Below the pieces are notes generated by a model. It saw nothing but the letters and a program-made list of their open reading frames with translations. It did not search any database and had not been told where the DNA came from. DNA of 20,085 bases from a bacterium (GTDB lineage: Bacteria; Chloroflexota; Dormibacteria; UBA8260; Bog-877), in contig JAKAWF010000031.1 in assembly GCA_021817025.1 (NCBI GenBank), forward strand, positions 1 to 20,085, in the 5' to 3' direction. Shown here piece by piece: positions 8,016 to 16,289 of the stretch (its first letter is position 1; every line of letters starts with the position of its first letter). The translations under genes and the position numbers were made by a program.

Positions 8016-9300
8016 CGGCCAGGTCGTCCGCCGCCGGCTTGCCCTGGGCGATCCCGCGGGGAGCGGCCTGCAGCAGCGAGCCGGAATCCTCCCAGAGATT
8101 TCCCTGGATCGAAGCCTGGGTGCGCAGCGGCAGCCCGAAGATGTTGAGGAAGCCCTCCGCCGACTGGTGCCGGAACTGGTCCTCCGCGCGTTCATAGGTG
8201 GCCAGCTCGCGGCGGTAGAGGGAGCTGGGGCTGCTCCGGCCCAGCAGCCGGATCGCGCCCTGGCGCAGCTGCAGGCGGACGTCGCCGGTGACGAAGTGCT
8301 GGGTGGAGCCCACGAAGGCGGCCAGGCTCTGGCGCAGCGCCGAAAACCAGAGCCCGTCGTAGGTCAGCTGGGCCCACTCATCGGCCACCAGCCGCTTGAA
8401 GCGCAGCACGTCGCGGGAGAGGGTCAGCGACTCCACCGCGCGGTGGGCGAAGTCGAGCACCACCGCCGCCGGCGCCTCGTAGAGCTCGCGGGACTTGATC
8501 CCCACCAGCCGATCCTCGACATGGTCTATCCGACCCACGCCCTGGGCGCCCGCCAGCAGGCTGAGCCGGGTCACCAGCTCGACCGGGGAGAGTTCCTCCC
8601 CGTCCAGCCGGGTGGGTGTCCCCTGCTCGAAGTGCAGCTCCACGACCAAGCCCGCGGCCGGCGCCCGCTCCGGGGCCACCGTCCACGCGAAGGCGTCCTC
8701 CGGAGGCTCGACCCAAGGATCCTCCAGAATCCCGGTCTCCACGCTGCGACCCCAGAGGTTGGCGTCGATGCTGTAGGGGCTCTCCTTGGTGGCCTTGACC
8801 GGCAGGCCGTGCTCGGCGGCGTAGGCGATCTCCTCGCTGCGTCCCATCTGCCAGTCTCGCACCGGGGCGACCACCTCCAGGGCGGGGGCCAGCGCCCCCA
8901 CCGCCACGTCGAAGCGAACCTGGTCGTTGCCCTTGGCGGTGCAGCCGTGGGCGACGGCGGCGGCCCCGGCCTCGCGGGCCACCTCCACCAGAAGCCGGGC
9001 GATCAGGGGGCGCCCCAGGGCGGTGGCGAGCGGGTAGACGCCCTGGTAGAGCGCCCCCGCCTGCAGCGACGGCCAGACGAAGTTGGTGAGGAAGAGCTCC
9101 TTGGCGTCGACCACATGGGCGGCCACCGCCCCCGCCTGCAGCGCCCGCCGCTGCAGCTCCTCGGCGTCCTTGGTCTCGCCCAGGTCGGCCGACAGGGTGA
9201 TCACCTCAAAGCCGCGCTGGTGGGTGAGCCAGTGGACTGCGACCGTGGTGTCGAGGCCCCCGGAGAAGGCCAGGACGCAGCGGGGCCGATGCTCAGACAT
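7999..9300 (-). CDS. argG: argininosuccinate synthase
   Basis: ATP-dependent condensation of citrulline and aspartate to argininosuccinate. The 433-aa protein starts with the PP-loop AFSGGLDTTVAVHWL (SGGLDTT at 13-19) and has the family signature AHGCTAKGNDQVRF at 117-130, followed by SPYSIDANLWGRSVE and substrate-binding segments of the multifunctional C-terminal domain. Three in-frame Met codons are possible (9321, 9309, 9300). I chose 9300 because GAGG lies 9 nt upstream and it gives the usual distance to the PP-loop. It overlaps the argR stop by 8 bp and its own end overlaps argH by 17 bp. It needs citrulline, so ornithine carbamoyltransferase must be encoded elsewhere. Confidence 0.96.
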   Translation of the reverse strand: MSEHRPRCVLAFSGGLDTTVAVHWLTHQRGFEVITLSADLGETKDAEELQRRALQAGAVAAHVVDAKELFLTNFVWPSLQAGALYQGVYPLATALGRPLIARLLVEVAREAGAAAVAHGCTAKGNDQVRFDVAVGALAPALEVVAPVRDWQMGRSEEIAYAAEHGLPVKATKESPYSIDANLWGRSVETGILEDPWVEPPEDAFAWTVAPERAPAAGLVVELHFEQGTPTRLDGEELSPVELVTRLSLLAGAQGVGRIDHVEDRLVGIKSRELYEAPAAVVLDFAHRAVESLTLSRDVLRFKRLVADEWAQLTYDGLWFSALRQSLAAFVGSTQHFVTGDVRLQLRQGAIRLLGRSSPSSLYRRELATYERAEDQFRHQSAEGFLNIFGLPLRTQASIQGNLWEDSGSLLQAAPRGIAQGKPAADDLADAKTP

Positions 9301-9823
9301 GGGTACCATCCTCTTCGCCAAGGGTGTCGGCCGGCAACCACCTGGCCCACTCGGGCCCGCCGCCAGGCGCCCACTGCCGGACCTGCTCCAGCCGATGCAC
9401 CACCTGCCGGGCCGCGCCGGCGGAGCGGGCCTGGATGAAGACGGTGTCGTCGCCGGCCACCGTGCCCGCCACCTGATCCAGCCTCATGGCGTCCACCGCC
9501 GACGCCACCACGGGAGCCGCCCCCGCCGAGGTGTGCAGCACCACCATCGCCGCCACCAGATCCACCCGGGCCAACTGGGTGCGCAGGATCTGAGCCAGCC
9601 TTCCCTCCTCGTCCTCAGGCGGCGGCAGGTAGCGCCGGCCACCCGTACCCTCCACTCGGGCCACTCCCAGCTGGCGCAGGTCCCGGCTGATGGTGGCCTG
9701 GTCAGCCTCGATGCGCAGCCGGTGGAGCTCCTCCGCGAGCTGGGCCTGGGTCTCGACCGGGTGACTGCGCAGGACCGCCACTATGGCCGCCTGGCGCGCG
9801 CGCTTCAGCTCGACCGCGGTCAC
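9293..9823 (-). CDS. argR: arginine repressor ArgR/AhrC
   Basis: Hexameric arginine-sensing regulator of arginine genes. The 176 aa comprise an N-terminal winged helix-turn-helix (about 5-70; QAQLAEELHRLRI...DQATISRDLRQLG carries the SRD recognition helix) and a C-terminal oligomerisation/arginine-binding domain (about 78-148) with the conserved GTVAGDDTVFI stretch, whose Asp pair (D125, D126) contacts arginine in known ArgR. A tail of about 26 residues rich in Gly, Pro, Trp and Glu extends beyond the usual length of about 150. The GTG start overlaps the argD stop (GTGA, 9820-9823) and its stop overlaps argG by 8 bp, so the repressor is made from the operon it probably controls. Confidence 0.95.
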   Translation of the reverse strand: MTAVELKRARQAAIVAVLRSHPVETQAQLAEELHRLRIEADQATISRDLRQLGVARVEGTGGRRYLPPPEDEEGRLAQILRTQLARVDLVAAMVVLHTSAGAAPVVASAVDAMRLDQVAGTVAGDDTVFIQARSAGAARQVVHRLEQVRQWAPGGGPEWARWLPADTLGEEDGTHV

Positions 9824-11034
9824 GGCGGGTTGGCTCCGGCCGCTCGCTCCAGGGCGCGTCCCAGGGCCGAGACAGCCAGTTCGATCTCATCGTCGGAGAT
9901 AACCAGCGGGGGTGCCAGGCGAATCGTCTCCTCCCCGATCGGGTTGACCAGGATTCCCTCCTCCAGCGCCAACCGCCCCACCTCGGCTGCGATCGGCGAG
10001 GAGAGGCCGACCCCGAGCAGGAGCCCCCTGCCCCTGGTCTCCGCGACCGGCAGCCCCTGTTGCCGCAGGCCCAGAATCCCCTCTTTGAACTGCTCTCCGG
10101 CCCCGGCCGCGCGCTGGCACAGCCGGTCGCGCTCGAGCACCCGCAGCACGGCCAGGCCGGCGGCAGCCGCGACCGGGTTGCCACCGAAGGTGCTGCCGTG
10201 GTCGCCGGCCTCGAATACATCGGCGCGCCTGGCCACCAGCACCGCGCCCAGAGGCAGGCCGCCGCCCACCCCCTTGGCGACGGTCATCAGGTCCGGGACC
10301 GCTCCCGAGTGCTGGTGGGCCCACATCCTCCCGGTGCGGCCCATCCCACTCTGAACCTCGTCCAGGATCAGGAGCGCGTGGTGCTGATCGCAGAGCTCCC
10401 GCAGCCGGCGCAGGTAGGAGTCCTCCAGGACATGGACCCCACTCTCCCCCTGGATGGGCTCGGCCAGCACCGCCACCGCGGGCCTGTCGGGGTCGGCGAG
10501 GGCGCGTTCGACCGCGTCCAGGTCGCCCCGCGGCAGCTGCCGGAACCCCTCCGGGAGGGGCCGGAAGGGATCCCCGTAGTGGGCGTTGCCGGTGGCGGCC
10601 AGGGTGGCCAGGGTGCGGCCGTGGAAGGCTCCCTCCAGGGTGAGGATGGTGTGAGCGCCCTGGCGGTGGAGCTGGCCCCATTTGCGAGCCACCTTGATGG
10701 CGGCCTCGTTGGCCTCGGCCCCACTGTTGCAGAGGAACACCCGGCTGGGGAAGGCGGTCGCCGAGAGCCGCTCCGCCAGCTCCACCTGGGGCTCGGTGTA
10801 GTACAGGTTGCTGGTGTGCATCAAGCGCCCCATCTGGGCCGTGGCCGCCGCCACCACCTCGGCCTGGCAGTGGCCCAGGAGGTTGACCGCGATCCCGCCC
10901 ACCAGGTCCAGCAGCCGCCGGCCGTCATCGGTCTCCACGAAGCAGCCGTCGCCCCGCACCAGGGTCACCGGGAGTCTCCGGTAGGTCCCACAGAGGGCCC
11001 TCGCCTCGCGCTCCACCAGGGTCGCCGGCGCCAC
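9820..11034 (-). CDS. argD: acetylornithine aminotransferase
   Basis: PLP-dependent class III aminotransferase: N-acetylglutamate semialdehyde plus glutamate gives N-acetylornithine plus 2-oxoglutarate. The 404-aa length is normal. Visible landmarks: LVGGIAVNLLGHC near the N-terminus, the cofactor-phosphate loop NSGAEANEAAIKVAR, the aromatic-His EGAFHGRT, EPIQGESGV, the LILDEVQSGMGRTG segment with the PLP-pyridine Asp, and the Schiff-base lysine K254 in TVAKGVGGG, followed by GSTFGGNPVA. The GTG start lies 1 nt after the argB stop, so coupling is likely. It could also serve lysine synthesis (succinyldiaminopimelate aminotransferase activity is common in ArgD). Confidence 0.96.
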   Translation of the reverse strand: MAPATLVEREARALCGTYRRLPVTLVRGDGCFVETDDGRRLLDLVGGIAVNLLGHCQAEVVAAATAQMGRLMHTSNLYYTEPQVELAERLSATAFPSRVFLCNSGAEANEAAIKVARKWGQLHRQGAHTILTLEGAFHGRTLATLAATGNAHYGDPFRPLPEGFRQLPRGDLDAVERALADPDRPAVAVLAEPIQGESGVHVLEDSYLRRLRELCDQHHALLILDEVQSGMGRTGRMWAHQHSGAVPDLMTVAKGVGGGLPLGAVLVARRADVFEAGDHGSTFGGNPVAAAAGLAVLRVLERDRLCQRAAGAGEQFKEGILGLRQQGLPVAETRGRGLLLGVGLSSPIAAEVGRLALEEGILVNPIGEETIRLAPPLVISDDEIELAVSALGRALERAAGANPP

Positions 11035-11035
11035 C

Positions 11036-11938
11036 TCAGGTGGCCCCCGCGGGCGCTGGATCGATCATGGTGCCGACGCCGGACTCGGTCAGCAGTTCCA
11101 GCAGGATCGAGTGCGGCTCGCGGCCGTCGATGATGTGCACCGTGACCCCCGCGCGGGCGGCGTCGCAGGCTGCCTTCAGCTTGGGGATCATCCCCTCCCG
11201 GGCCGTTCCGTCCGCCAGCAGCTGCTCCGCCTGGCCCAGGGTGACCTCACTGAGAAGCTCGCCCTGAGGCCCTTGGACCCCCACCACATCGGTCAGGATG
11301 AGCAGCTTGGCGGCCTTCAGCTCAGCCGCCAGAGCGGCCGCCACCGTGTCCGCGTTGACGTTGTAGCTGAGCCCGTCGTAGCCCAGCCCCACCGAGGCCA
11401 CCACCGGGATCACGCCCCGCTCCGTGAGCGCCAGGACGGGCTCCGGGTTGACCTCCTCGACCGCTCCCACCAGGCCCAGGTCCTCGCCGTCGGGCCCCAG
11501 CTGGCGCCGCACCAGAAGGGTCGGACCGTCCTCGCCGGAGAGGCCCGTGGCACGGCCGCCCAGCCGGTGGATGGCGGTCACCAGCTCGGGCGTGATCTTG
11601 CCGGTCAGGACCATCTTGGCGACCTCCATGGTGCGCTCGTCGGTGACCCGCAGACCACCCACGAAGCGGGTCTCCAGGCCCAGCGCTCCCGCCATGGCGG
11701 TGATCTCCTTGCCCCCTCCGTGGACCAGCACCGGCCGCAGCCCGACAAAGCGCAGCAGGACCAGGTCCTGCAGCACCGTGTCGCGGGCCTGGGAGTCGTC
11801 CATGGCGGCGCCGCCCAGCTTCACCACCAGGAGCTGGCCGTGAAACCGCCGGATGTAGGGGAGCGCCTCGACCAGGATGCGGGCCCGCAGCGCCGGGCTG
11901 ACGGCGGCCAGGGTGGGGTCAGGTGGAGTAGTCGGCAT
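11036..11938 (-). CDS. argB: acetylglutamate kinase, arginine-sensitive type
   Basis: Phosphorylates N-acetylglutamate, usually the committed and regulated step of the pathway. The 300 aa show the amino-acid-kinase fold: VVKLGGAAM (K40 in the ATP-phosphate strand), LVHGGGKEI, the acetylglutamate-binding RFVGGLRVTDERTMEV, SYNVNADTVAAALA, and LILTDVVGV. It has an N-terminal extension with a helix ending in ALPYIRRFHG (25-34). In structurally known enzymes this kinked helix makes the hexamer and marks the arginine-inhibited class; the short E. coli-type enzyme lacks it. Feedback inhibition by arginine is therefore inferred. The ATG start lies 20 bp inside argJ; the stop is 1 nt before argD. Confidence 0.96.
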   Translation of the reverse strand: MPTTPPDPTLAAVSPALRARILVEALPYIRRFHGQLLVVKLGGAAMDDSQARDTVLQDLVLLRFVGLRPVLVHGGGKEITAMAGALGLETRFVGGLRVTDERTMEVAKMVLTGKITPELVTAIHRLGGRATGLSGEDGPTLLVRRQLGPDGEDLGLVGAVEEVNPEPVLALTERGVIPVVASVGLGYDGLSYNVNADTVAAALAAELKAAKLLILTDVVGVQGPQGELLSEVTLGQAEQLLADGTAREGMIPKLKAACDAARAGVTVHIIDGREPHSILLELLTESGVGTMIDPAPAGAT

Positions 11939-13145
11939 TGATCCTCACATAGTCGGGGCCGAGGTCACAGCCGAGGGCGGTGGCCTCGGCTTCCCCGACT
12001 CCAAGGTTGATTTCGATGGCGATCCGGGGTTCGCTGAGCCTGGGGACCAGCCGCTCCAGCGAGGCCTCCACCGCCTGCCCCAGCGCGAACATCTCGTGGC
12101 CCTGGATAAGGAGGCGGCAGCGGTCGAGCGCGAATTCGGCCCCGGAGCGTCCCACCGCCGCCAGGATGCGCCCCCAATTGGGGTCCCCGCCGTGAATCGC
12201 GGTCTTGACCAAGGGCGAGGTGGTCACGGTCCGGGCCGCGGCCAGCGCCTGGGCGTGGTCCAGCGCTCCCCTGACCGTGACCGAGAAGGTCCTGGTGGCC
12301 CCCTCGCCGTCCGCCACCACCTGCTCCGCCAGGGAGGCCAGCACCTGTCCCAGGCCCGCCGCGAAGAGGGCGGCGGGCTCGGAGCCGGCCTCCAGCAGGG
12401 GGCCCCCGGCCGCGCCGTTGGCCAGTACCAGGCAGCAGTCGTTGGTGCTGGTGTCGCCGTCCACGCTGATGACGTTGAAGCTCTCGCGCACCGCCTCTCT
12501 CAGCAGCTGGCGCAACAGCTCCGGCGCCAGCTGAGCGTCGGTGGTGACGAAGGCCAGCAGGGTCGCCATGTCGGGGTGGATCATCCCGGACCCCTTGGCC
12601 ATCCCCCCGATGCGATGAGTCACCCCGCCCACCTCGAAGGTCGTCCCGGCCTGCTTGGGCCGGGTGTCGGTGGTCATGATCGCCTCGGCGGCAGCCGCTC
12701 CTCCCAGCTCGGTGGCGGCGCCGGCGGCAGCCGCGATCGCGGGCAGGACCCGCTCCATCGGCATGATCCTTCCGATCACGCCAGTGGAGGCGACCAGCAC
12801 CTCGCCGGGGGCGCACTCCGCGGCGTCCGAGGCGGCCTGGGCCATGCGCAGGGCGTCCCCCAGGCCGCGCGCCCCGGTGCAGGCATTGGCGTTGCCGCTG
12901 TTAACCACCACCGCCCTCGCCACCCCCCGCTTGAGGTGGAGCTGGCTGATCACGACCGGGGCGGCCTTGACCGCATTGCGGGTGAAGACCCCGGCCGCCG
13001 CGGCCGGCCGGTCACTGACCAGCAGGGCCACGTCGGCGCGCGCCGAGCCGTCCCCGCGCACATCGGCACTGGCGGTACCGGCGCGAAACCCGGCTGGTTC
13101 GGTGACGCCGGTCAGGCGTCCCTGGGTCACCGCGCTCACGGCCAT
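11919..13145 (-). CDS. argJ: glutamate N-acetyltransferase / ornithine acetyltransferase
   Basis: Transfers acetyl from N-acetylornithine to glutamate, closing the cyclic arginine pathway; bifunctional members also use acetyl-CoA. The 408-aa Ntn-type precursor is autocleaved before the nucleophile Thr195 in KGSGMIHPDMATLLAF (cleavage Ala194/Thr195) to alpha and beta chains. Other hallmarks: VFTRNAVKAAPV, VVNSGNANACTG, ASTGVIGRIMPM (oxyanion region), SVDGDTSTNDC and the C-terminal NADYST. The ATG start overlaps the argC stop by 10 bp. No argA or argE is seen nearby, which fits the ArgJ recycling route. Whether it is mono- or bifunctional cannot be judged from sequence. Confidence 0.96.
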   Translation of the reverse strand: MAVSAVTQGRLTGVTEPAGFRAGTASADVRGDGSARADVALLVSDRPAAAAGVFTRNAVKAAPVVISQLHLKRGVARAVVVNSGNANACTGARGLGDALRMAQAASDAAECAPGEVLVASTGVIGRIMPMERVLPAIAAAAGAATELGGAAAAEAIMTTDTRPKQAGTTFEVGGVTHRIGGMAKGSGMIHPDMATLLAFVTTDAQLAPELLRQLLREAVRESFNVISVDGDTSTNDCCLVLANGAAGGPLLEAGSEPAALFAAGLGQVLASLAEQVVADGEGATRTFSVTVRGALDHAQALAAARTVTTSPLVKTAIHGGDPNWGRILAAVGRSGAEFALDRCRLLIQGHEMFALGQAVEASLERLVPRLSEPRIAIEINLGVGEAEATALGCDLGPDYVRINADYST

Positions 13146-14173
13146 TGCGGAGCCCCCTCCAGTCCGGCCGTGGGCGCCATCCCGAAGCGCTGGTTGAGCA
13201 CCTGCAGCGCCTGCGAGGAGGCGCCCCGGCCGAGATTGTCAAGCACCGCGCACGCCACCAGGTGGGGTCCTTGGATCTGCAGGCTGATGAAGCAGAGGTT
13301 GGTGTGGGTGGCCAGCTTGCTGGGTGCGGCCTGGTCCACCAGGGAGACGAACGGGGTCTCCTGGTAGCGCCGCCGGTACGCCTGGAGAAGCTGCTCCAGG
13401 CCGACCCCCGGCAGCGGGCGCAGGTAGCAGGTGGCGACTATCCCCCTGGTCATGGGAGTCAGATGGGGGACGAAGGTGACCCCGAAGTCGCCGCCCGCAA
13501 GCTGGGTGAGCGCCTGCTCCATCTCGGGGCGGTGGCGGTGGCCGGTGACCGAGTAGGCGCGCACCGACTCGTTCAGCTCCGAGAAGAGGTGGCCAGAGTC
13601 GGCCTGGCGGCCAGCCCCGCTGGTCCCGGTCTTGGCGTCCACCACCACATCGGGCTCGACCAGGCCGGACATGGCCGCCGGACCACAGGCCAGAATCGCG
13701 GCGGTGGAGAAGCAGCCGGGCAGGGCCAGCAGGGAGGCCCCTGAGATGGCCTCCGGTTGCAGCTCGGGCATGGCCAGGACCGCCTGCGCGAGAAGCTCGG
13801 GGGCTGGATGGTCCTGCCCGTACCAGGTCCGGTAGGCTGCCGCATCCCGGAGCCTGAAGTCGGCCGCGACATCGATCACGACCACCCCCTTGCCGAGCCA
13901 CCCCCGCGCCGCCCGGGCGGCCTCACCGGGAGGCAGGGCGCTGATCACCACGTCGCAGCCGACGCCATCGACTTCGGCTGTGAGCTCCAGCGGGCAGGTG
14001 GACCCGGGGTAGACATCCTGATGGCGCCGCCCGGCCTGGGAGCGCGATCCGACCTGGACCAGATCCACCCCCGGATGCCGCTGCAACAGCTCCACGCATC
14101 CCGCCCCGGCATACCCGGTGGCTCCGGCCACCGCCACCCGCAGCTTGGCTCCGACCCCGGGAGTACCTGTCAC
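13136..14173 (-). CDS. argC: N-acetyl-gamma-glutamyl-phosphate reductase
   Basis: NADPH-dependent reduction of N-acetylglutamyl phosphate to the semialdehyde. The 345 aa comprise a Rossmann domain with VAGATGYAGAGCVELL (GATGYAG at 17-23), VVISALPPGEA and DVAADFRLRD, then the catalytic cysteine C154 in LPGCFSTAAIL (the usual motif is GCYPT), and the C-terminal dimerisation domain with VTGHRHRPEMEQ and FVPHLTPMTRGI. GTG at 14173 is chosen because the fold begins about 10 residues later and no in-frame ATG fits; the ATG a few nt upstream is out of frame. There is no clear ribosome-binding site, so a very short leader is likely. First gene of the operon, behind the palindrome at 14183-14200. Confidence 0.95.
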   Translation of the reverse strand: MTGTPGVGAKLRVAVAGATGYAGAGCVELLQRHPGVDLVQVGSRSQAGRRHQDVYPGSTCPLELTAEVDGVGCDVVISALPPGEAARAARGWLGKGVVVIDVAADFRLRDAAAYRTWYGQDHPAPELLAQAVLAMPELQPEAISGASLLALPGCFSTAAILACGPAAMSGLVEPDVVVDAKTGTSGAGRQADSGHLFSELNESVRAYSVTGHRHRPEMEQALTQLAGGDFGVTFVPHLTPMTRGIVATCYLRPLPGVGLEQLLQAYRRRYQETPFVSLVDQAAPSKLATHTNLCFISLQIQGPHLVACAVLDNLGRGASSQALQVLNQRFGMAPTAGLEGAPQWP

Positions 14174-14236
14174 GGGGCCATGTTTGCATATTTATGCGGT
14201 CTCGTGCATCGGCAGGTCTCAGCGGTGGGCCTCATA
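14174..14236. promoter_or_regulatory. divergent argC/GNAT promoter region with ARG-box-like palindrome
   Basis: AT-rich island in a GC-rich region. GCATATTTATGC (14186-14197) is an inverted repeat with 5-bp arms and a TT centre. Set as an 18-mer (14183-14200) it reads TGCAT-ATTT-ATGCG in its core, matching the layout of ArgR operators (TGAAT-wwww-ATTCA) with altered arm bases. On the - strand the same bases supply an A/T-rich -10 candidate (CATAAAT or TAAATA) about 16-20 nt ahead of the argC GTG, so a bound ArgR would block argC. On the + strand CATATT could be a -10 for the GNAT gene. Operator identity is inference. Confidence 0.5.
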
Positions 14237-15097
14237 ATGCCTACCGTGCTGAGGCGGGCGTCGTTGCGTCAACCGCGGGCTCGCCAGCTGGGGGCGGCCG
14301 ACTCGGCGGCCGTGGGCGCCTGCCTGGAGCTCCATCCTCTGGAGACGGTGTACTTGCGCAGCGAGATCCGCCATGGAGCTCTCCGCCAGGGGGCCGTGGT
14401 CGGGGTCGAGCACCCCGACGACCGCCGCCTCCACGCGGTCGCCCTGCGGGGCCCGCTGGTGGTCCCGTGGGCTCCTGCCGAGCGCGACCTGGTGACACTG
14501 GCGGGAAACCTGCGCGGGCAGGTTCACTTCATGCAGCTCATCGTCGGGCCCCGGGACCAGGTGGCCGGGTTGCAGCGCCTGCTCGCTCCCCATCTGCCCC
14601 CGGTGCGGCTGCTGCGCGCGGAGCAGCCCCACTACGCGGTGGACCTGGACGGCCTGGCGCTGGTCGGCCCGGAGCCGCCGCTGCGGCTGGCGACCGTCGC
14701 CGACCTGGAGCAGGCGGTGGCGGCGGGCGCGGCCATGCATCTCGAGGAGGTCGGCTTCGATCCGCTCCTTTCCGACCCCGTCGGCTTCCGGCAGCGGGTG
14801 CTGACCCTGATCCGTCGTGGCTGGGTCCACCTCTGGATGGAGGATGGCGAGATCGTCTTCAAGGCCGAGCGCTCGGCCGTCACCGCCGAGGCGATCCAGC
14901 TCCAGGGGGTGTGGACCAACCCCCGGTTCCGAGGCCAGGGGCTGGGAACGCTGGCGATGGCCCGCCTCTGCCAGCAGCTGCTGGCCGAGACAGAGGCCGT
15001 GACCCTCTTCGTCAACGACTTCAACGCCGTCGCCATCCACGTCTACGAGCGGATCGGCTTCCGGCGCATCGGCACCATGCGCTCGGTGCTCTTCTGA
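14237..15097 (+). CDS. GNAT family N-acetyltransferase with DUF4081-like N-terminal domain
   Basis: 286-aa two-domain protein. Residues about 10-140 resemble the DUF4081 domain of actinobacterial GNATs, with HFMQLIVGPRDQVAGL and RLLRAEQPHYAVDL as the recognisable core. Residues about 149-286 are a GCN5-type acetyltransferase: QGVWTNPRFRGQGLGTLAMA contains the acetyl-CoA pyrophosphate loop RGQGLG (232-237), and the end FVNDFNAVAIHVYERIGF is the typical motif B. Substrate unknown. The ATG at 14237 is preferred; in-frame GTG 14204 and ATG 14180 would add 11 and 19 residues. The gene diverges from argC across the ARG-box-like site, which allows shared control, but a role as glutamate acetyltransferase is only speculation. 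Confidence 0.88.
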   Translation: MPTVLRRASLRQPRARQLGAADSAAVGACLELHPLETVYLRSEIRHGALRQGAVVGVEHPDDRRLHAVALRGPLVVPWAPAERDLVTLAGNLRGQVHFMQLIVGPRDQVAGLQRLLAPHLPPVRLLRAEQPHYAVDLDGLALVGPEPPLRLATVADLEQAVAAGAAMHLEEVGFDPLLSDPVGFRQRVLTLIRRGWVHLWMEDGEIVFKAERSAVTAEAIQLQGVWTNPRFRGQGLGTLAMARLCQQLLAETEAVTLFVNDFNAVAIHVYERIGFRRIGTMRSVLF

Positions 15098-15290
15098 ACG
15101 GACGAGTGGCGATGCCTGCTCGGAGCCGGCCGAGGCTGCCCGCCCGCGCGTGAACCTCCCCGGATGGCACGGCCCCCACGTGAGCCGGGCCCTGGGCGCG
15201 CTTCCGACCGACCGGACCTGACCAGCGGACGGCACCAGGAGATCCCTCGCCCAACGGGAGCGGGGACGGGGCCCGGGACCGGAGTTCGGC

Positions 15291-16289
15291 TCAGCTCGCG
15301 TCGGCACCCGGCAGCCCCGCCAGCTGCCGGCGCTCCTTGCGCCTGGCCAGGCGAGGACCGCTGACCATCAGCACCACCCCCAGGGTGATGAGCCCAGCCG
15401 CCAGAGCGCTGCCCTCGGTCAGGCCCTGGCCAAGGATGAAGAAGCCAAGCAGAAGGGCGACCATCGGATTGACATAGGCGTAGGTGGCCACGGTGCTGGT
15501 GGGCAGGGTCTTGAGCGCGTAGACGTAGCAGGTGTAACCCAGCAGGGAACCCCCCAGCACGAGCCAGACGTAGGCCGCCAGGGGCCCCCCCATGATGTGC
15601 CCCCAATGGATCCGCGAAGTCTCGCCTGAGGCCAGCCCGGCGACCAGCAGCCCGATCCCTCCAAAGGCCATCTCCAGGGCGGAGGCGGCGAAGATGTCGC
15701 CCGGCAGTGGGGCCCGCCGGGAGTAGAGCGACCCCGCGGCCCACATCACCGCGGCCGCGAGCAGGGCCGCGGTGTAGAGCGGGGACAGATGGCCGGCGGT
15801 GGAGGGGCTGGCCAGCACCCCCACCCCGGCCAGGCCCACCAGCACCCCGATCCAAGCCACCCTTCCTGGCCTGATCGAGCGACCCCAGGCGAGCCCGAGC
15901 ACGGCCATCCAGAGGGGAACCGTGGCGATGACCAGAGCCGCCAGGCCTGAGGGCACTCTCTGCTCACTCCAGCTGAGCAGCCCGTTGGCCCCCAAGAGCA
16001 GGAGCAGCCCGACCACCGCCGAGCTGTAGAGCTCAGGCCAGCTGGGACGCCGCCAGCGCCATCCGCCACTGCGACCCACGACGGCGTAGAGCACCGCTCC
16101 GGCCAGGAGGTAGCGAGTGCCCGCCATCAGGAGGGGCGGCATCGCCCGGACCGCAACCTGGATGCCGGTGAAGGTGGAGCCCCAGACCACGTACACGACC
16201 AGCAGGGCCAACCAGCCCCGGACGATCGGGCTGCCCCGGACGCCGGCCTGAACCCTGGCGAAGATCAACAACTGGCTCCCCTGACCCAT
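15291..16289 (-). CDS. DMT superfamily transporter, EamA family (probable exporter)
   Basis: 332-aa integral membrane protein with about ten hydrophobic helices arranged as two EamA repeats (about 25-160 and 170-310). Typical sequences: ALLVVYVVWGSTFTGIQVAVRAMPPLLMAGTR in the first repeat, with WGSTF and the P-rich loop, and VWLVLGGSLLGYTCYVYALK...YAYVNPMVALLLGFFILGQ in the second, with the conserved VNP and GE/GQ positions. It ends in a basic cytosolic tail. The ATG at 16289 is used; TTG codons about 20-25 nt further in sit behind AGGGGAG and could be the real start, leaving the first helix intact. Divergent from an Lrp-type regulator, so an amino-acid or metabolite exporter controlled by it is a reasonable inference. 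Confidence 0.9.
   Translation of the reverse strand: MGQGSQLLIFARVQAGVRGSPIVRGWLALLVVYVVWGSTFTGIQVAVRAMPPLLMAGTRYLLAGAVLYAVVGRSGGWRWRRPSWPELYSSAVVGLLLLLGANGLLSWSEQRVPSGLAALVIATVPLWMAVLGLAWGRSIRPGRVAWIGVLVGLAGVGVLASPSTAGHLSPLYTAALLAAAVMWAAGSLYSRRAPLPGDIFAASALEMAFGGIGLLVAGLASGETSRIHWGHIMGGPLAAYVWLVLGGSLLGYTCYVYALKTLPTSTVATYAYVNPMVALLLGFFILGQGLTEGSALAAGLITLGVVLMVSGPRLARRKERRQLAGLPGADAS

Noticed and set aside
11877..13367. Long open frames antisense to the arg genes and others (for example 11877-13367 +, 5025-6491 +, 7915-9438 +, 3027-4193 -, 1246-2124 -)
   Set aside because: They mirror genes with strong family motifs and are rich in Arg, Gly, Pro, Gln and His, as expected of shadow frames in high-GC DNA; none has a recognisable domain.
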